A stretch of 64,000 nucleotides of DNA, taken from Tunturibacter psychrotolerans. Its GTDB lineage: Bacteria > Acidobacteriota > Terriglobia > Terriglobales > Acidobacteriaceae. Position numbers and translations under genes: made by a program. The notes beneath the pieces were generated by a model. It ran no database searches, was not told the origin of the DNA, and saw nothing but the letters and a program-made list of their open reading frames with translations. Below are positions 9,478-17,751 of the stretch, in pieces (the stretch's first letter is position 1; the number at the start of each line of letters is the position of its first letter). Location: assembly GCF_040359615.1 (NCBI RefSeq), contig NZ_CP132942.1, positions 1,302,001 through 1,366,000 of the forward strand. The letters are read 5' to 3'.

Positions 9478-10173
9478 TTATTCTTCACGGAAGCGATAGC
9501 CGATATGGCTCTCGGTCAATATATAAACTGGGTGAGCAGGGTCGTCTTCAATTTTTTTTCGCAGTTGATTGATGACAACTCGCAGATATTCGCGCTCGTT
9601 GCTGTAGGACGGACCCCAAATGGATCGCAGCAGATTCTCGTGTTTGACAGGTCTGCCGGAATGCTCCATCAAACAACGGAGGGTCTCGTATTCTTTTGGA
9701 GCGAGGTGAATCTGTTCCCCCTTTTTCTCCACGAGGCGGCGATTCGCATCGAGCGTGATGTCGCCTACTATGCTGATCAGATCTGGTTCGCCCATCGGGG
9801 CGTGACGACGCCGGATAACTGATCGTACCCTTGCGGTGAGCTCACGAATCTGAAACGGCTTCGTGACATAGTCAAATGCGCCCGAGTCCAACGACTCGAC
9901 GATATCCTCTTCATCGTCACGAACAGTGAGCATAATAATCGGCAGACCGGGAAAGGTCTGACAAATTCTTCGGCACGTCTCCTTGCCTCCCATACCTGGC
10001 ATGTTGATATCGAGGAGGACCGCGTCATAGCTGACCATGCGCAATTGCACGAGGGCCTCCTCCCCGTTATGAGCCTCCCCGACCGCAAATCCTAGCGCTC
10101 CCAATGTCTCGAATAGGCTCTGGCGTATTCCCGCATCGTCTTCAACGACGAGCACCTTGCTTTTGTGATTCAC
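9478..10173 (-). CDS. KdpE-like OmpR-family response regulator
   Basis: 231 residues. Receiver domain 1-120 with acidic pair E11/D12/D13, phospho-acceptor D55 (AVLLDINMPG), switch Thr in MLTVRD and the Lys of VTKPF. OmpR-type winged helix 130-228 ends in HIGYRFREE. It overlaps the kinase upstream by 4 bp, so the two are translated together. KdpE regulators normally control the kdpFABC potassium pump, but no pump gene is in view. The real regulon is unknown. Confidence 0.88.
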   Translation of the reverse strand: MNHKSKVLVVEDDAGIRQSLFETLGALGFAVGEAHNGEEALVQLRMVSYDAVLLDINMPGMGGKETCRRICQTFPGLPIIMLTVRDDEEDIVESLDSGAFDYVTKPFQIRELTARVRSVIRRRHAPMGEPDLISIVGDITLDANRRLVEKKGEQIHLAPKEYETLRCLMEHSGRPVKHENLLRSIWGPSYSNEREYLRVVINQLRKKIEDDPAHPVYILTESHIGYRFREE

Positions 10174-11615
10174 GCTTTCTCCTTTGCCATGCGGGGTAGT
10201 GCGATAGCGAATGTCGTTCCATTCACTGGATCGCTTTCAACCCAAGTTCGCCCGCTGTGCGCTTCAGCGATGCGCCTAACTACGGAGAGACCGATCCCGG
10301 TGCCGGAAATCGTCTTCACCGAACCCGAGCAACGATAAAAGCGTTGAAATACCTTCTCTTTTTCGTCATCCGGAATAAACGAGCCCTCGTTTTTAATCCT
10401 GATGACCAGTTCCGCTTCTTCTTCCTGAATCGCGATGGCCACCTGAGAGTTGGGACGACCATACTTTGCAGCATTGTCGAGGACCTGGAAAAGGGCCATT
10501 TGAAGAAGCTTTCCATCTCCAAATATGGCGTTGTGGCCCGAGCTCATCTGGAAGTCAATGGAATGCCCATCCAGTTCATGTGATGATCCCGTGATGGTGC
10601 GTTCTATCAACTGAGCCAGGTCGACTTGCTCACGCTTGACCTTCAGATCGCCACCATCCAGCTTCGCAGTAAGGAGAAGATGATTGGCGAGGTCGCTAAG
10701 GTGTCCCGCATGGCGGTCAATCAAGGCGACTAGTTTTTCTTCAGTGCCCGACAGGGTGTTCATCGCGAGAAGACCGGAGCTTGAGGCTCTGATCGTCGTA
10801 AGCGGGCTCTTGAACGCATGTGCTAGGCCGTCCAATATGGCCGAGCGCAGTTGCTCACTTTGTTTTGCCGCTACTGCATTTGCTTCGATTGAGAACGAGC
10901 GCGCCCTTTCGATTGCAACCGCGGCAAGCGAAGAGGCTGCGTCAATTGAGGCTGGGTCGAGCGAGTGCTCGCAGAGGAAGAGAGATCCTATAGGCCGGGT
11001 TCCTAGCCGAAGGACGCGCTTGGAAATACCAGTGCCCGAGTCATCCTCATTTGTTTCGAGCAAGCAAGCGGAGCGTATCTCGTCATCGGAGATATCACAA
11101 TCTCCACTCTGCCACTGATGCATCTCATGGGCCTTCCAAAGGGCTATTCCTTTCACCCCTAGGCTTGAGCGTAAGAGGTCGACGAGTTGTTGATCGACCG
11201 CCGCTTCCCGATTGAGGAGCAGAATATGCTGGCTGAGTTCGTAAAGCTTCTGCTGTTGAACTTGACGCCGCTCTAACTCTCGAGCGTGGTGGCCCACTCG
11301 GTCGGAGAGGCTGCTGACGATCAGGGCCGTTGCTTCAAAGACGAGGAGAGCGATCCAATCGTGCGAATCTGTGATGTAGAAGTGGAACAAAGGTTGGGTG
11401 AAGAAGTAGTCGAGGCAGGCAACGGACAGAATTGAAACGACGCTCGCTTCAAATAAACCCCAACGAAGCGCAATGACCACCACCAGAAAAAGGTGTACGG
11501 AGGTGGCTGCGGAGAGATTAAAGTGAAGGCGGTAGGAGAGAAGCGTCAACAGCATTCCAGCGGCACAGCCGCCCGCAATCCTGCGTAGGACCACCTGGAT
11601 TGGTCTGGCAATCAT
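10170..11615 (-). CDS. DUF4118 sensor histidine kinase (KdpD C-terminal type)
   Basis: 481 residues. Four membrane helices in the first 105 residues form a DUF4118 bundle, as in the middle of KdpD. A GAF-like domain spans about 130-240. The HisKA helix has H266 in DGLAHAFKSPL, followed by the ATPase domain: DNAAKYG (N box), VFQRFYR and GTGIGLSVV (G box). The residue after the phospho-His is Ala where most kinases have an acidic residue; I recall the AHAFK form in other acidobacterial kinases. The N-terminal KdpD sensor and USP domains are missing, and no separate gene for them is adjacent here. Pairs with the regulator it overlaps. Confidence 0.87.
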   Translation of the reverse strand: MIARPIQVVLRRIAGGCAAGMLLTLLSYRLHFNLSAATSVHLFLVVVIALRWGLFEASVVSILSVACLDYFFTQPLFHFYITDSHDWIALLVFEATALIVSSLSDRVGHHARELERRQVQQQKLYELSQHILLLNREAAVDQQLVDLLRSSLGVKGIALWKAHEMHQWQSGDCDISDDEIRSACLLETNEDDSGTGISKRVLRLGTRPIGSLFLCEHSLDPASIDAASSLAAVAIERARSFSIEANAVAAKQSEQLRSAILDGLAHAFKSPLTTIRASSSGLLAMNTLSGTEEKLVALIDRHAGHLSDLANHLLLTAKLDGGDLKVKREQVDLAQLIERTITGSSHELDGHSIDFQMSSGHNAIFGDGKLLQMALFQVLDNAAKYGRPNSQVAIAIQEEEAELVIRIKNEGSFIPDDEKEKVFQRFYRCSGSVKTISGTGIGLSVVRRIAEAHSGRTWVESDPVNGTTFAIALPRMAKEKA

Positions 11616-11658
11616 TCCGTCGCCCCTGCCGGAACTATAGCGATTGAGGCATAAACAA

Positions 11659-11692
11659 ACCGTTAAGAAGAAGCTTATGCATTGCTAACGGT
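11659..11692. promoter_or_regulatory. Spaced inverted repeat between kinase and receptor genes
   Basis: ACCGTTA (11659-11665) and TAACGGT (11686-11692) are exact reverse complements, 20 bp apart, in the 130-bp gap between divergent genes. It could be an operator for either side. Arms of 7 bp can occur by chance, so this is weak. Confidence 0.3.
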
Positions 11693-11745
11693 GTACACGG
11701 TTCACTGAAAGTGTCGCTCTTTTCCGACATATGAGGTGATTCGAC

Positions 11746-14700
11746 ATGAACTTATTTAGAGGCCTTCTTTCACTAGACAGAGCAGCACAAACGTCCCTTA
11801 TAGAGGATATGGTCGTGTCCCTTCAACAGCAGAACGAGGTTCAGCACACTCACAGGTGGGGGGGGCAAAGCGTTCTGAGACGCGTTTCATGTGGCATCGT
11901 CTCCCTGATTATTTGTGGTCTGTTGTCTGCCGCGGAGCCGCTGGCGCATGCGCAGTCGACGTTTGGGAGTGTCAGGGGCAATGTACAGGACGCTAGCGGC
12001 TCGGCGATTCCAAACGCGCAGATTGTGCTGCATAGTACAGATGAAAATACAGAGCGCACAGTCGATACCGATAGTTCAGGCGGCTTCATCTTTGAGAATG
12101 TAAAGGCAGGTAAATACTCATTGCGTGCACATCGCGATGGCTTTGCAGACACTGTTGTGTCGGGAATCTCAGTCGAAGCGCGACAGGACTTGAGACTTGA
12201 AACCACGCTCAATGTTGCGGCACAGATGACAACCGTGGAGGTATCGGGATCAGCCGACCAGATCAATACGGAAAATGGAACGATCAGCGATTCGAAGACG
12301 AATATCGAAATGACACAGTTGCCCCTAAATAACCGCGCGACCACTACGAGTCCGTTAGGCGCACTTGGCCTATCTCCCAACGTTCAGACGGATAGTTCCG
12401 GAAATATTGCCCTGGGCGGGGCGAGTTCCTCGATGGTGAATTTCTCCGTTGATGGCATTTCAACTGCCAACGTGAGGCAGAATGGAGCGCTGCAAGACGC
12501 CTATCCTTCGCAGGAGGGAATCGCAGCAGTCAAAGTGACCGCATTCAACAACAGTGCGGAATTTTCCCAGGTTGGCGATGTGACATTTACAACCAAGAAT
12601 GGGACAAGCCAGTATCACGGGAGTGTCTTCGAGTATCTGCAAAATCAGGCGCTCGATGCCGACCCGTATGGCTCCGGCGGAAAAGCGCCCAAGAAGTTCA
12701 ATACGTTTGGCTTCTCGTTGAGCGGGCCGATCGTGATTCCGCACCTGTATGACGGGCACAGCAAGACGTTTTTCTTTGCGGACTATGAGGGCAACCGGCG
12801 TAGCACTGCTGTGTTCCAGCAATATGTAGTTCCGACCGTAGCGGACAGGAACGGTAACCTCTCAGATATAGGTGGGCCTACGATCCCATCTACCCATATC
12901 AGCCAGACAGCAAAGGCGCTGCTCGCCTATTATCCATTGCCGAATGTTGCTGGCGCCCTTAACCAGACGCAAACCATAAACTATCAAAATTTTCAAGCGA
13001 CTCCGGCACGCACTGACGGTGCGGACGTCCGGGTCGATCAGACGATCTCGTCCAAGCAATCGATTTACGCGCGCTTTAGCCGCAAGAACATCACTTCGGA
13101 CTTCGCGAATCTCTTTCTGCCGGATGATTCGGATTCCATTCACAATCGGAGCTTGTTGATTTCGCACACCTACACGATTACCCCAAAGCTGCTGAATGAG
13201 TTTCGCTACGGCTTCACGAATGTCACGACCAGCGTCAACTTCCCGATTCAAGGTTCCACTGCGTTGAGTCAGTTGGATCTGACTGGTGTAGATATCAGTC
13301 AGCATCCGCTGACCCACGCATTCCCGACCTTCAATTTCAGCGCGGGCACTCCGTTTCCAGTGATTGGAAGAGACAAGGCAGGGGTCACGCAGTCGAAGAC
13401 GACCCAGTTCAGCGATAACCTGACTTATAGCTTCAGCAGGCACACTGTTAAGGGTGGGATCGATATCCGTCGCGTTCGGTACTTCGATCTGGAGAGCTTT
13501 GCCCCACAGTTCGCCTCAGATGACTTTGGGGCTTTCATATTTCAACCATCGTATGGAAACGCCCCCGGTGATCAATTTACGGGTAATGCCTTTGGCGACT
13601 TCCTCGAAGGGGCGCCAACCACACTTTACTTCGCTGTCTCCAGCCCAGATGTTGGAGGAACCGCCACGCAATATAGTTTCTTCGCGCAGGACGAATTCCA
13701 GGTTAACAGTCGCCTGACGCTCAGCTACGGTCTTCGCTGGCAGATTCTCCCCGGCTTCCAGGAGGACGGCGGCAATCTGGCAAACTTCGATCAACGGAAT
13801 AACTCGATTGTCGTTCCTGATGCTTTGGCAGGATACCTCACCAGTCAGAACATCACCTCTTCCAATGTCGCTTTCCAGCAGTCCTTTAATGCGTGCCCGT
13901 CCGGCACGACTGCCGGATCGGCTGTTCACGGGATACCGTGCACCGGATATATTACGGCCAGTCAGGATGGATTGCCGCAGAGTCTGCGCCAGACCTATAA
14001 AGGAGACTTCCAACCACGCATCGCGATTGCCTATCGTCCGTTCAACGACACCAAGACGGTGGTGCGTGCCGGATTTGGCATCTATACGATGACCAACCTT
14101 GGACCGCTTTCGTTCAACAACAGTGGCAACCCAACCTCGAATCTGCACACGTATTCCAACACCAACAGTGCCGGACCTAATACGCCACAGATTGTCTTTC
14201 CGAATACCGCTCCTGCGAGCTCCGGGGGCCCAACCTATGGCGGTGGCGGGCTAGACCAAGGCGTTGATCCCAACTTCCGCGACCCCCAGTCAAACCAATG
14301 GAACGTGACCGTAGAACGCCAACTAACCGACGCAACATCACTTCGTGCGAGCTACGTCGGCATGCATACCTACCGGTTGAGCATCACCGAGGATCTTAAC
14401 CAGATTCCCTCCAGCACGACTCCGTACAACACGGGAGCAACGGCCGGGGCTTTCGTGGATTCCCGGGCGCCGTATCAGAATTGGACGACGCTGCTCAGCA
14501 CGTTCAATGCAGGTGAGGCAAACTATCACGCGTTCGAACTGCAGGCGACGCATCGTTTGGAGCGTGGACTCTATGTGGATGCAAACTACACCTATGCAAA
14601 AAGTGAGGCTGACAATCAGGGTGATGCGCCAAGCGCGTTCGCCGGTGAGGTCAATTACGGACTTCCCATTGCCGATCGCTTTCATATCAAACAGAACCTC

Positions 14701-15276
14701 GGCAATGTTTCTGGCACTCGTCGCAACCGTATGCTGCTCACGGGGATGTATCAGCTGCCTTTTGGCAAGGGCCGACAATACATGAGTACCAGCACAGCCA
14801 AAGACATATTTCTCGGTGGCTGGGATCTGACAACCGTCACCCTGCTTGAGACCGGCCCCTGGCTAACGCCCAGCATCAGCGGTTCTGCCGATCAGTCGAA
14901 CACGAACGTCGTCAATCGTAGCGCTGTGCTACGTCCGGATAGGGTGCCGAAGGGTACTGCCGGAGATGTGACCTACAACAATCTGTCATTCCTAGCGACC
15001 CCGGCGGGAGCAGGTCGCTTCGGGAATGCAGGAGTTGGCATCATTCAGGGCCCTGGCACGGCAACGGTGAGCCTTGGTGTGGCAAAGCGGTTCGCAATCA
15101 CCGAGAAGGTCCATGCGCGGTTCGAGACGACCTTCACGAACGTTCTGAACCACACCAACTTTGCGCCTCCCGTGACGGCGATCGACAACTCGCTATTCGG
15201 GCAGCTGACTGGACCGCAAACAGCGGAGAACGCGGGAAATCGTACGGGACAGGCGGCGCTCAGAATCGACTTTTGA
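11746..15276 (+). CDS. Oar-like TonB-dependent receptor, second copy
   Basis: 1176 residues. ATG at 11746 follows GAGGTG at a suitable distance; this leaves about 45 polar residues before the signal-peptide core (GIVSLIICGLLSAAEPLAHA), so a later start near 11809 (ATGGTCGTG) is also possible. Carboxypeptidase-regulatory domain about 70-150 (GSVRGNVQDASGSAIPNAQI), plug (LPLNNRATTTSPLGALGL) and barrel ending GQAALRIDF. Not a recent duplicate of the first receptor, since the plug and barrel differ throughout. No substrate enzyme sits beside it, so the ligand cannot be inferred. A kinase/regulator pair diverges from its promoter and may control it. Confidence 0.88.
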   Translation: MNLFRGLLSLDRAAQTSLIEDMVVSLQQQNEVQHTHRWGGQSVLRRVSCGIVSLIICGLLSAAEPLAHAQSTFGSVRGNVQDASGSAIPNAQIVLHSTDENTERTVDTDSSGGFIFENVKAGKYSLRAHRDGFADTVVSGISVEARQDLRLETTLNVAAQMTTVEVSGSADQINTENGTISDSKTNIEMTQLPLNNRATTTSPLGALGLSPNVQTDSSGNIALGGASSSMVNFSVDGISTANVRQNGALQDAYPSQEGIAAVKVTAFNNSAEFSQVGDVTFTTKNGTSQYHGSVFEYLQNQALDADPYGSGGKAPKKFNTFGFSLSGPIVIPHLYDGHSKTFFFADYEGNRRSTAVFQQYVVPTVADRNGNLSDIGGPTIPSTHISQTAKALLAYYPLPNVAGALNQTQTINYQNFQATPARTDGADVRVDQTISSKQSIYARFSRKNITSDFANLFLPDDSDSIHNRSLLISHTYTITPKLLNEFRYGFTNVTTSVNFPIQGSTALSQLDLTGVDISQHPLTHAFPTFNFSAGTPFPVIGRDKAGVTQSKTTQFSDNLTYSFSRHTVKGGIDIRRVRYFDLESFAPQFASDDFGAFIFQPSYGNAPGDQFTGNAFGDFLEGAPTTLYFAVSSPDVGGTATQYSFFAQDEFQVNSRLTLSYGLRWQILPGFQEDGGNLANFDQRNNSIVVPDALAGYLTSQNITSSNVAFQQSFNACPSGTTAGSAVHGIPCTGYITASQDGLPQSLRQTYKGDFQPRIAIAYRPFNDTKTVVRAGFGIYTMTNLGPLSFNNSGNPTSNLHTYSNTNSAGPNTPQIVFPNTAPASSGGPTYGGGGLDQGVDPNFRDPQSNQWNVTVERQLTDATSLRASYVGMHTYRLSITEDLNQIPSSTTPYNTGATAGAFVDSRAPYQNWTTLLSTFNAGEANYHAFELQATHRLERGLYVDANYTYAKSEADNQGDAPSAFAGEVNYGLPIADRFHIKQNLGNVSGTRRNRMLLTGMYQLPFGKGRQYMSTSTAKDIFLGGWDLTTVTLLETGPWLTPSISGSADQSNTNVVNRSAVLRPDRVPKGTAGDVTYNNLSFLATPAGAGRFGNAGVGIIQGPGTATVSLGVAKRFAITEKVHARFETTFTNVLNHTNFAPPVTAIDNSLFGQLTGPQTAENAGNRTGQAALRIDF

Positions 15277-15295
15277 TTCGATTGCCCGCTTTCGG

Positions 15296-15332
15296 GGAGG
15301 CGAGGAGATTTCTCCTCGCGCCTCTCTTTCCT
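15296..15332 (+). terminator. Hairpin terminator after the second receptor gene
   Basis: GCGAGGAGA (15300-15308) pairs with TCTCCTCGC (15311-15319) across a very short loop, 24 bp after the stop. Followed by CTCTCTTTCCTT, a moderate T-rich tract. Confidence 0.65.
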
Positions 15333-15998
15333 TCTCAGTATGCGGCAGCGCCTATGGGTTTCGCGAAAGAGCTAGAAACTGTGGATTGAAGTCGAAGACC
15401 AATCGCTTCCAGGGTTTGATCACCATATCCTGAGGTTAATAACCTTTTACGACTCACTTATGCGAAGTTGACTAAGCTTGCTTGCGATTTGGAGTTTCTC
15501 TCATAGACGGCTATCGGAATACCAATGCCGATAGCCGTGATCGGAAATTTGGTCAAAAGCCCTAATTAGAACTCGTCCACTTGTTAGGTTTCTCTTAGCC
15601 TTCACCTGGACACCAGCGCTCCAGACGGCGAACTTCGGTTTGAAACTTTCACATGAATACCCGCACATTTGGCCAGAATGGGGAGATGATTGTATGGGAA
15701 TGGGCGCCCTAAACTCCCGGTGCCAACACGATCCGGATTAGTCGGCGAGCTCTTATGCGGTTAGTGCTGGATTTCTGATTTCGCTGAGTCGAAGGCCGGA
15801 ATATCGATTCTCTAGGTGATTCACGGATAATTGAGGGCGTTCTCATTACTCCAAAGGCATCCTTCTGCGAATCTCCGTAAAAACGACGAGACCGACGGTA
15901 CAGTTTGCTCTACGGTGGGACGGTTGGTCAGCCGAAACAGCTATGTGTTGTAACTCATACATATAAAAGACTAATTCCGATTCCAAGATCAGGAAATC
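15333..15998. other. Non-coding stretch with one strong inverted repeat
   Basis: About 670 bp between the receptor terminator and the tRNA gene. No supportable coding frame. ACGGCTATCGG (15507-15517) and CCGATAGCCGT (15528-15538) form an exact 11-bp stem with a 10-base loop. There is no T-tract on either side, so it is not an obvious terminator. Otherwise nothing recognisable. Confidence 0.5.
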
Positions 15999-16074
<76 letters not shown>

Positions 16075-16551
16075 CTTCGACACAAATGAGACGGTGTGTG
16101 CGGTGAATTTGTGTGCCACTCGACCGTCCAGTGTCTACGATTCAGCGTCTCCTCAGACTTTGGCGTCACAAAGCATTTGACGCTGAATGACTTTCACGCT
16201 GGATATGACCGGCCAGCTTCATGATTGTAAACGCATCGGCAGTCGCCTCGCCCAAGTCACGCACCCAAACTCGCTGACTCTCCATGACCCGGCCTTTCTA
16301 TGGTTTACAACACTCTTCGCGATGTTCCTCGGGGGTACTAATACTTCCGTTTGATGTGCATTTTTTTGCGCATTGCGAGGCGCCAGATCGATGATTCGCC
16401 TGAATCTTTGAAGTTTTCCTTTGGCACCACGCGTGCTTATTTGCCTTGCAGCTAAGAGTCACAAAAGTCAGTACAAGGGCTTCCGGCGCAGTTTCTTGAT
16501 TCAACGAGATTGCAGATCAGTTAGAGAGTTTTTTCTGGAGGAATACAGAAA
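16075..16551. other. Non-coding stretch between tRNA and PEP-CTERM gene
   Basis: About 480 bp. An exact 10-bp inverted repeat, ATTCAGCGTC (16140-16149) and GACGCTGAAT (16179-16188), separated by 29 bp, lies 65 bp upstream of the tRNA gene. The rest should hold the tRNA promoter and the promoter of the gene at 16552, but I cannot point to convincing -35/-10 boxes. The minus-strand open frame at 16298-16504 has no recognisable protein character. Confidence 0.45.
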
Positions 16552-17229
16552 ATGAAATATCTTCTTCGCGTCCTTTTTGTCGTAGCCCTGCTCTGCGGCG
16601 GTTCAAGCTTGGCCCATGCAGACGGCATCGACTTTCGCATGACAGTCCTTGACCCTCCGGCGGAAGCCGTTTGCAATCCTGCTGGAGTTCCCGCTGGATC
16701 TCCGGGCAATACTAATTGCACAATCTTCACTGGTGGAGATATCTCCCCTGTTAACGTTTCGCAGGCTGCTTGCAACGGGGCCGGAATCGGCCCCTCGGGC
16801 CTCACTCCAGGCACCTACGGATGCTTTGTTGTGGACAATGAATCGGGTTCAACTATCGACTCGATCGAGCTTGGCTTCCTTATTGCATCTCTTGTTACCA
16901 CTCCAAGTTGTGACAATGGTGGTCAGACTGGTAATCAGGGCAACTTTATCGCGAGCGCACTAAACGTTGTGAGCTGTGCACCGGATCCCAGTAGCCCTCT
17001 GGACTACGCTCTGAATTTTGCGGGTGGCGCGGGTGTTGCTCCTGGGAACGCTCTTATCGTCTTTGAACAGGGAGAAAATCCCAACGATTTTCAGGGAGGC
17101 TCCGCCACGATCGGCGTTACCCCCGAACCTGACTCTCTGCTGCTTTTCTCGACTGGCGTCATGATGGCTGGCATGTACATGTCACGCCGGATCTGGACGA
17201 CCAGAAAGTCGGCCGGCGAGACCCGCTGA
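16552..17229 (+). CDS. PEP-CTERM sorting-domain protein
   Basis: 225 residues. Signal peptide 1-23 (ending SLAHA). The middle is Gly/Asn/Pro-rich with several cysteines (NCTIF, ACNGAG, SCDNG, SCAP) and no known domain that I can name. The C-terminus has the PEP-CTERM signature: PEP at about 191-193, a hydrophobic helix (SLLLFSTGVMMAGMYM) and a basic tail (RRIWTTRK). Exosortase cleaves such proteins in bacteria that make exopolysaccharide. No exosortase is in this window, though a polysaccharide cluster starts 5 kb away. The start ATG follows TGGAGGA. It is a single-gene unit closed by a strong terminator. Confidence 0.88.
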   Translation: MKYLLRVLFVVALLCGGSSLAHADGIDFRMTVLDPPAEAVCNPAGVPAGSPGNTNCTIFTGGDISPVNVSQAACNGAGIGPSGLTPGTYGCFVVDNESGSTIDSIELGFLIASLVTTPSCDNGGQTGNQGNFIASALNVVSCAPDPSSPLDYALNFAGGAGVAPGNALIVFEQGENPNDFQGGSATIGVTPEPDSLLLFSTGVMMAGMYMSRRIWTTRKSAGETR

Positions 17230-17275
17230 AGCAAGCGGAGTCGAATCGGAGAAACTTTGAACAGGACAATCGGAG

Positions 17276-17305
17276 AAGCCCGGACTATGTCCGGGCTTTC
17301 TTGTC
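17276..17305 (+). terminator. Rho-independent terminator of the PEP-CTERM gene
   Basis: AAGCCCGGAC (17276-17285), 3-base loop, GTCCGGGCTT (17289-17298), then TTCTTGT. Ten perfect pairs with a T-rich tail. Confidence 0.88.
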
Positions 17306-17751
17306 GGAAGAGAGCCCGAAAGTCTGGATTGACCGCTGCTCTCGCGCCGGAATGAGCGCGCCGTGAACCTGCGGGGATTCAACAATTGTCTGCCCAAAAG
17401 TCTCATCGTGTCAGAAGGATGACGTTGACAGTAGGGCGTCGATTTGCGTAACCTGCGGATCAGGCATCCCCTTGGGCTCCAACCCCCTCACCCAGAATTT
17501 CTCTGCTTGGCGTTCATTGAGAGAGGCTTCCACAAAGCCCCAACAGACGTCACTCAGAATAAGAAGTTGGCCGTGAGGGCGATCATGGGGAATTGTGGTG
17601 CAGCCCGAAGTAGTGAGCCGCGTATCTGTCTTCAAACGAATAAGACGGCGAGAATTTGTGGCTTTAAGCAATTTCAACTTCACGCTCTGCCATTAATAAG
17701 ACGAAGTGACCAGCTGATGGATTTCATTACCAGATCTTGAGAGTTGCATCT
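17306..17751. other. Stretch with a possible decayed minus-strand gene
   Basis: About 445 bp. A minus-strand frame (17411-17683) encodes 90 residues. Its end (LILSDVCWGFVEASLNERQA then EKFWVRGLEPKGMPDPQVTQ) faintly resembles the end of a class III nucleotide cyclase domain, where a resistance strand is followed by a 'VKG...P' turn. The upstream part of such a domain is missing. It may be a remnant or chance. No promoter for the downstream phosphatase gene stands out. Confidence 0.3.
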
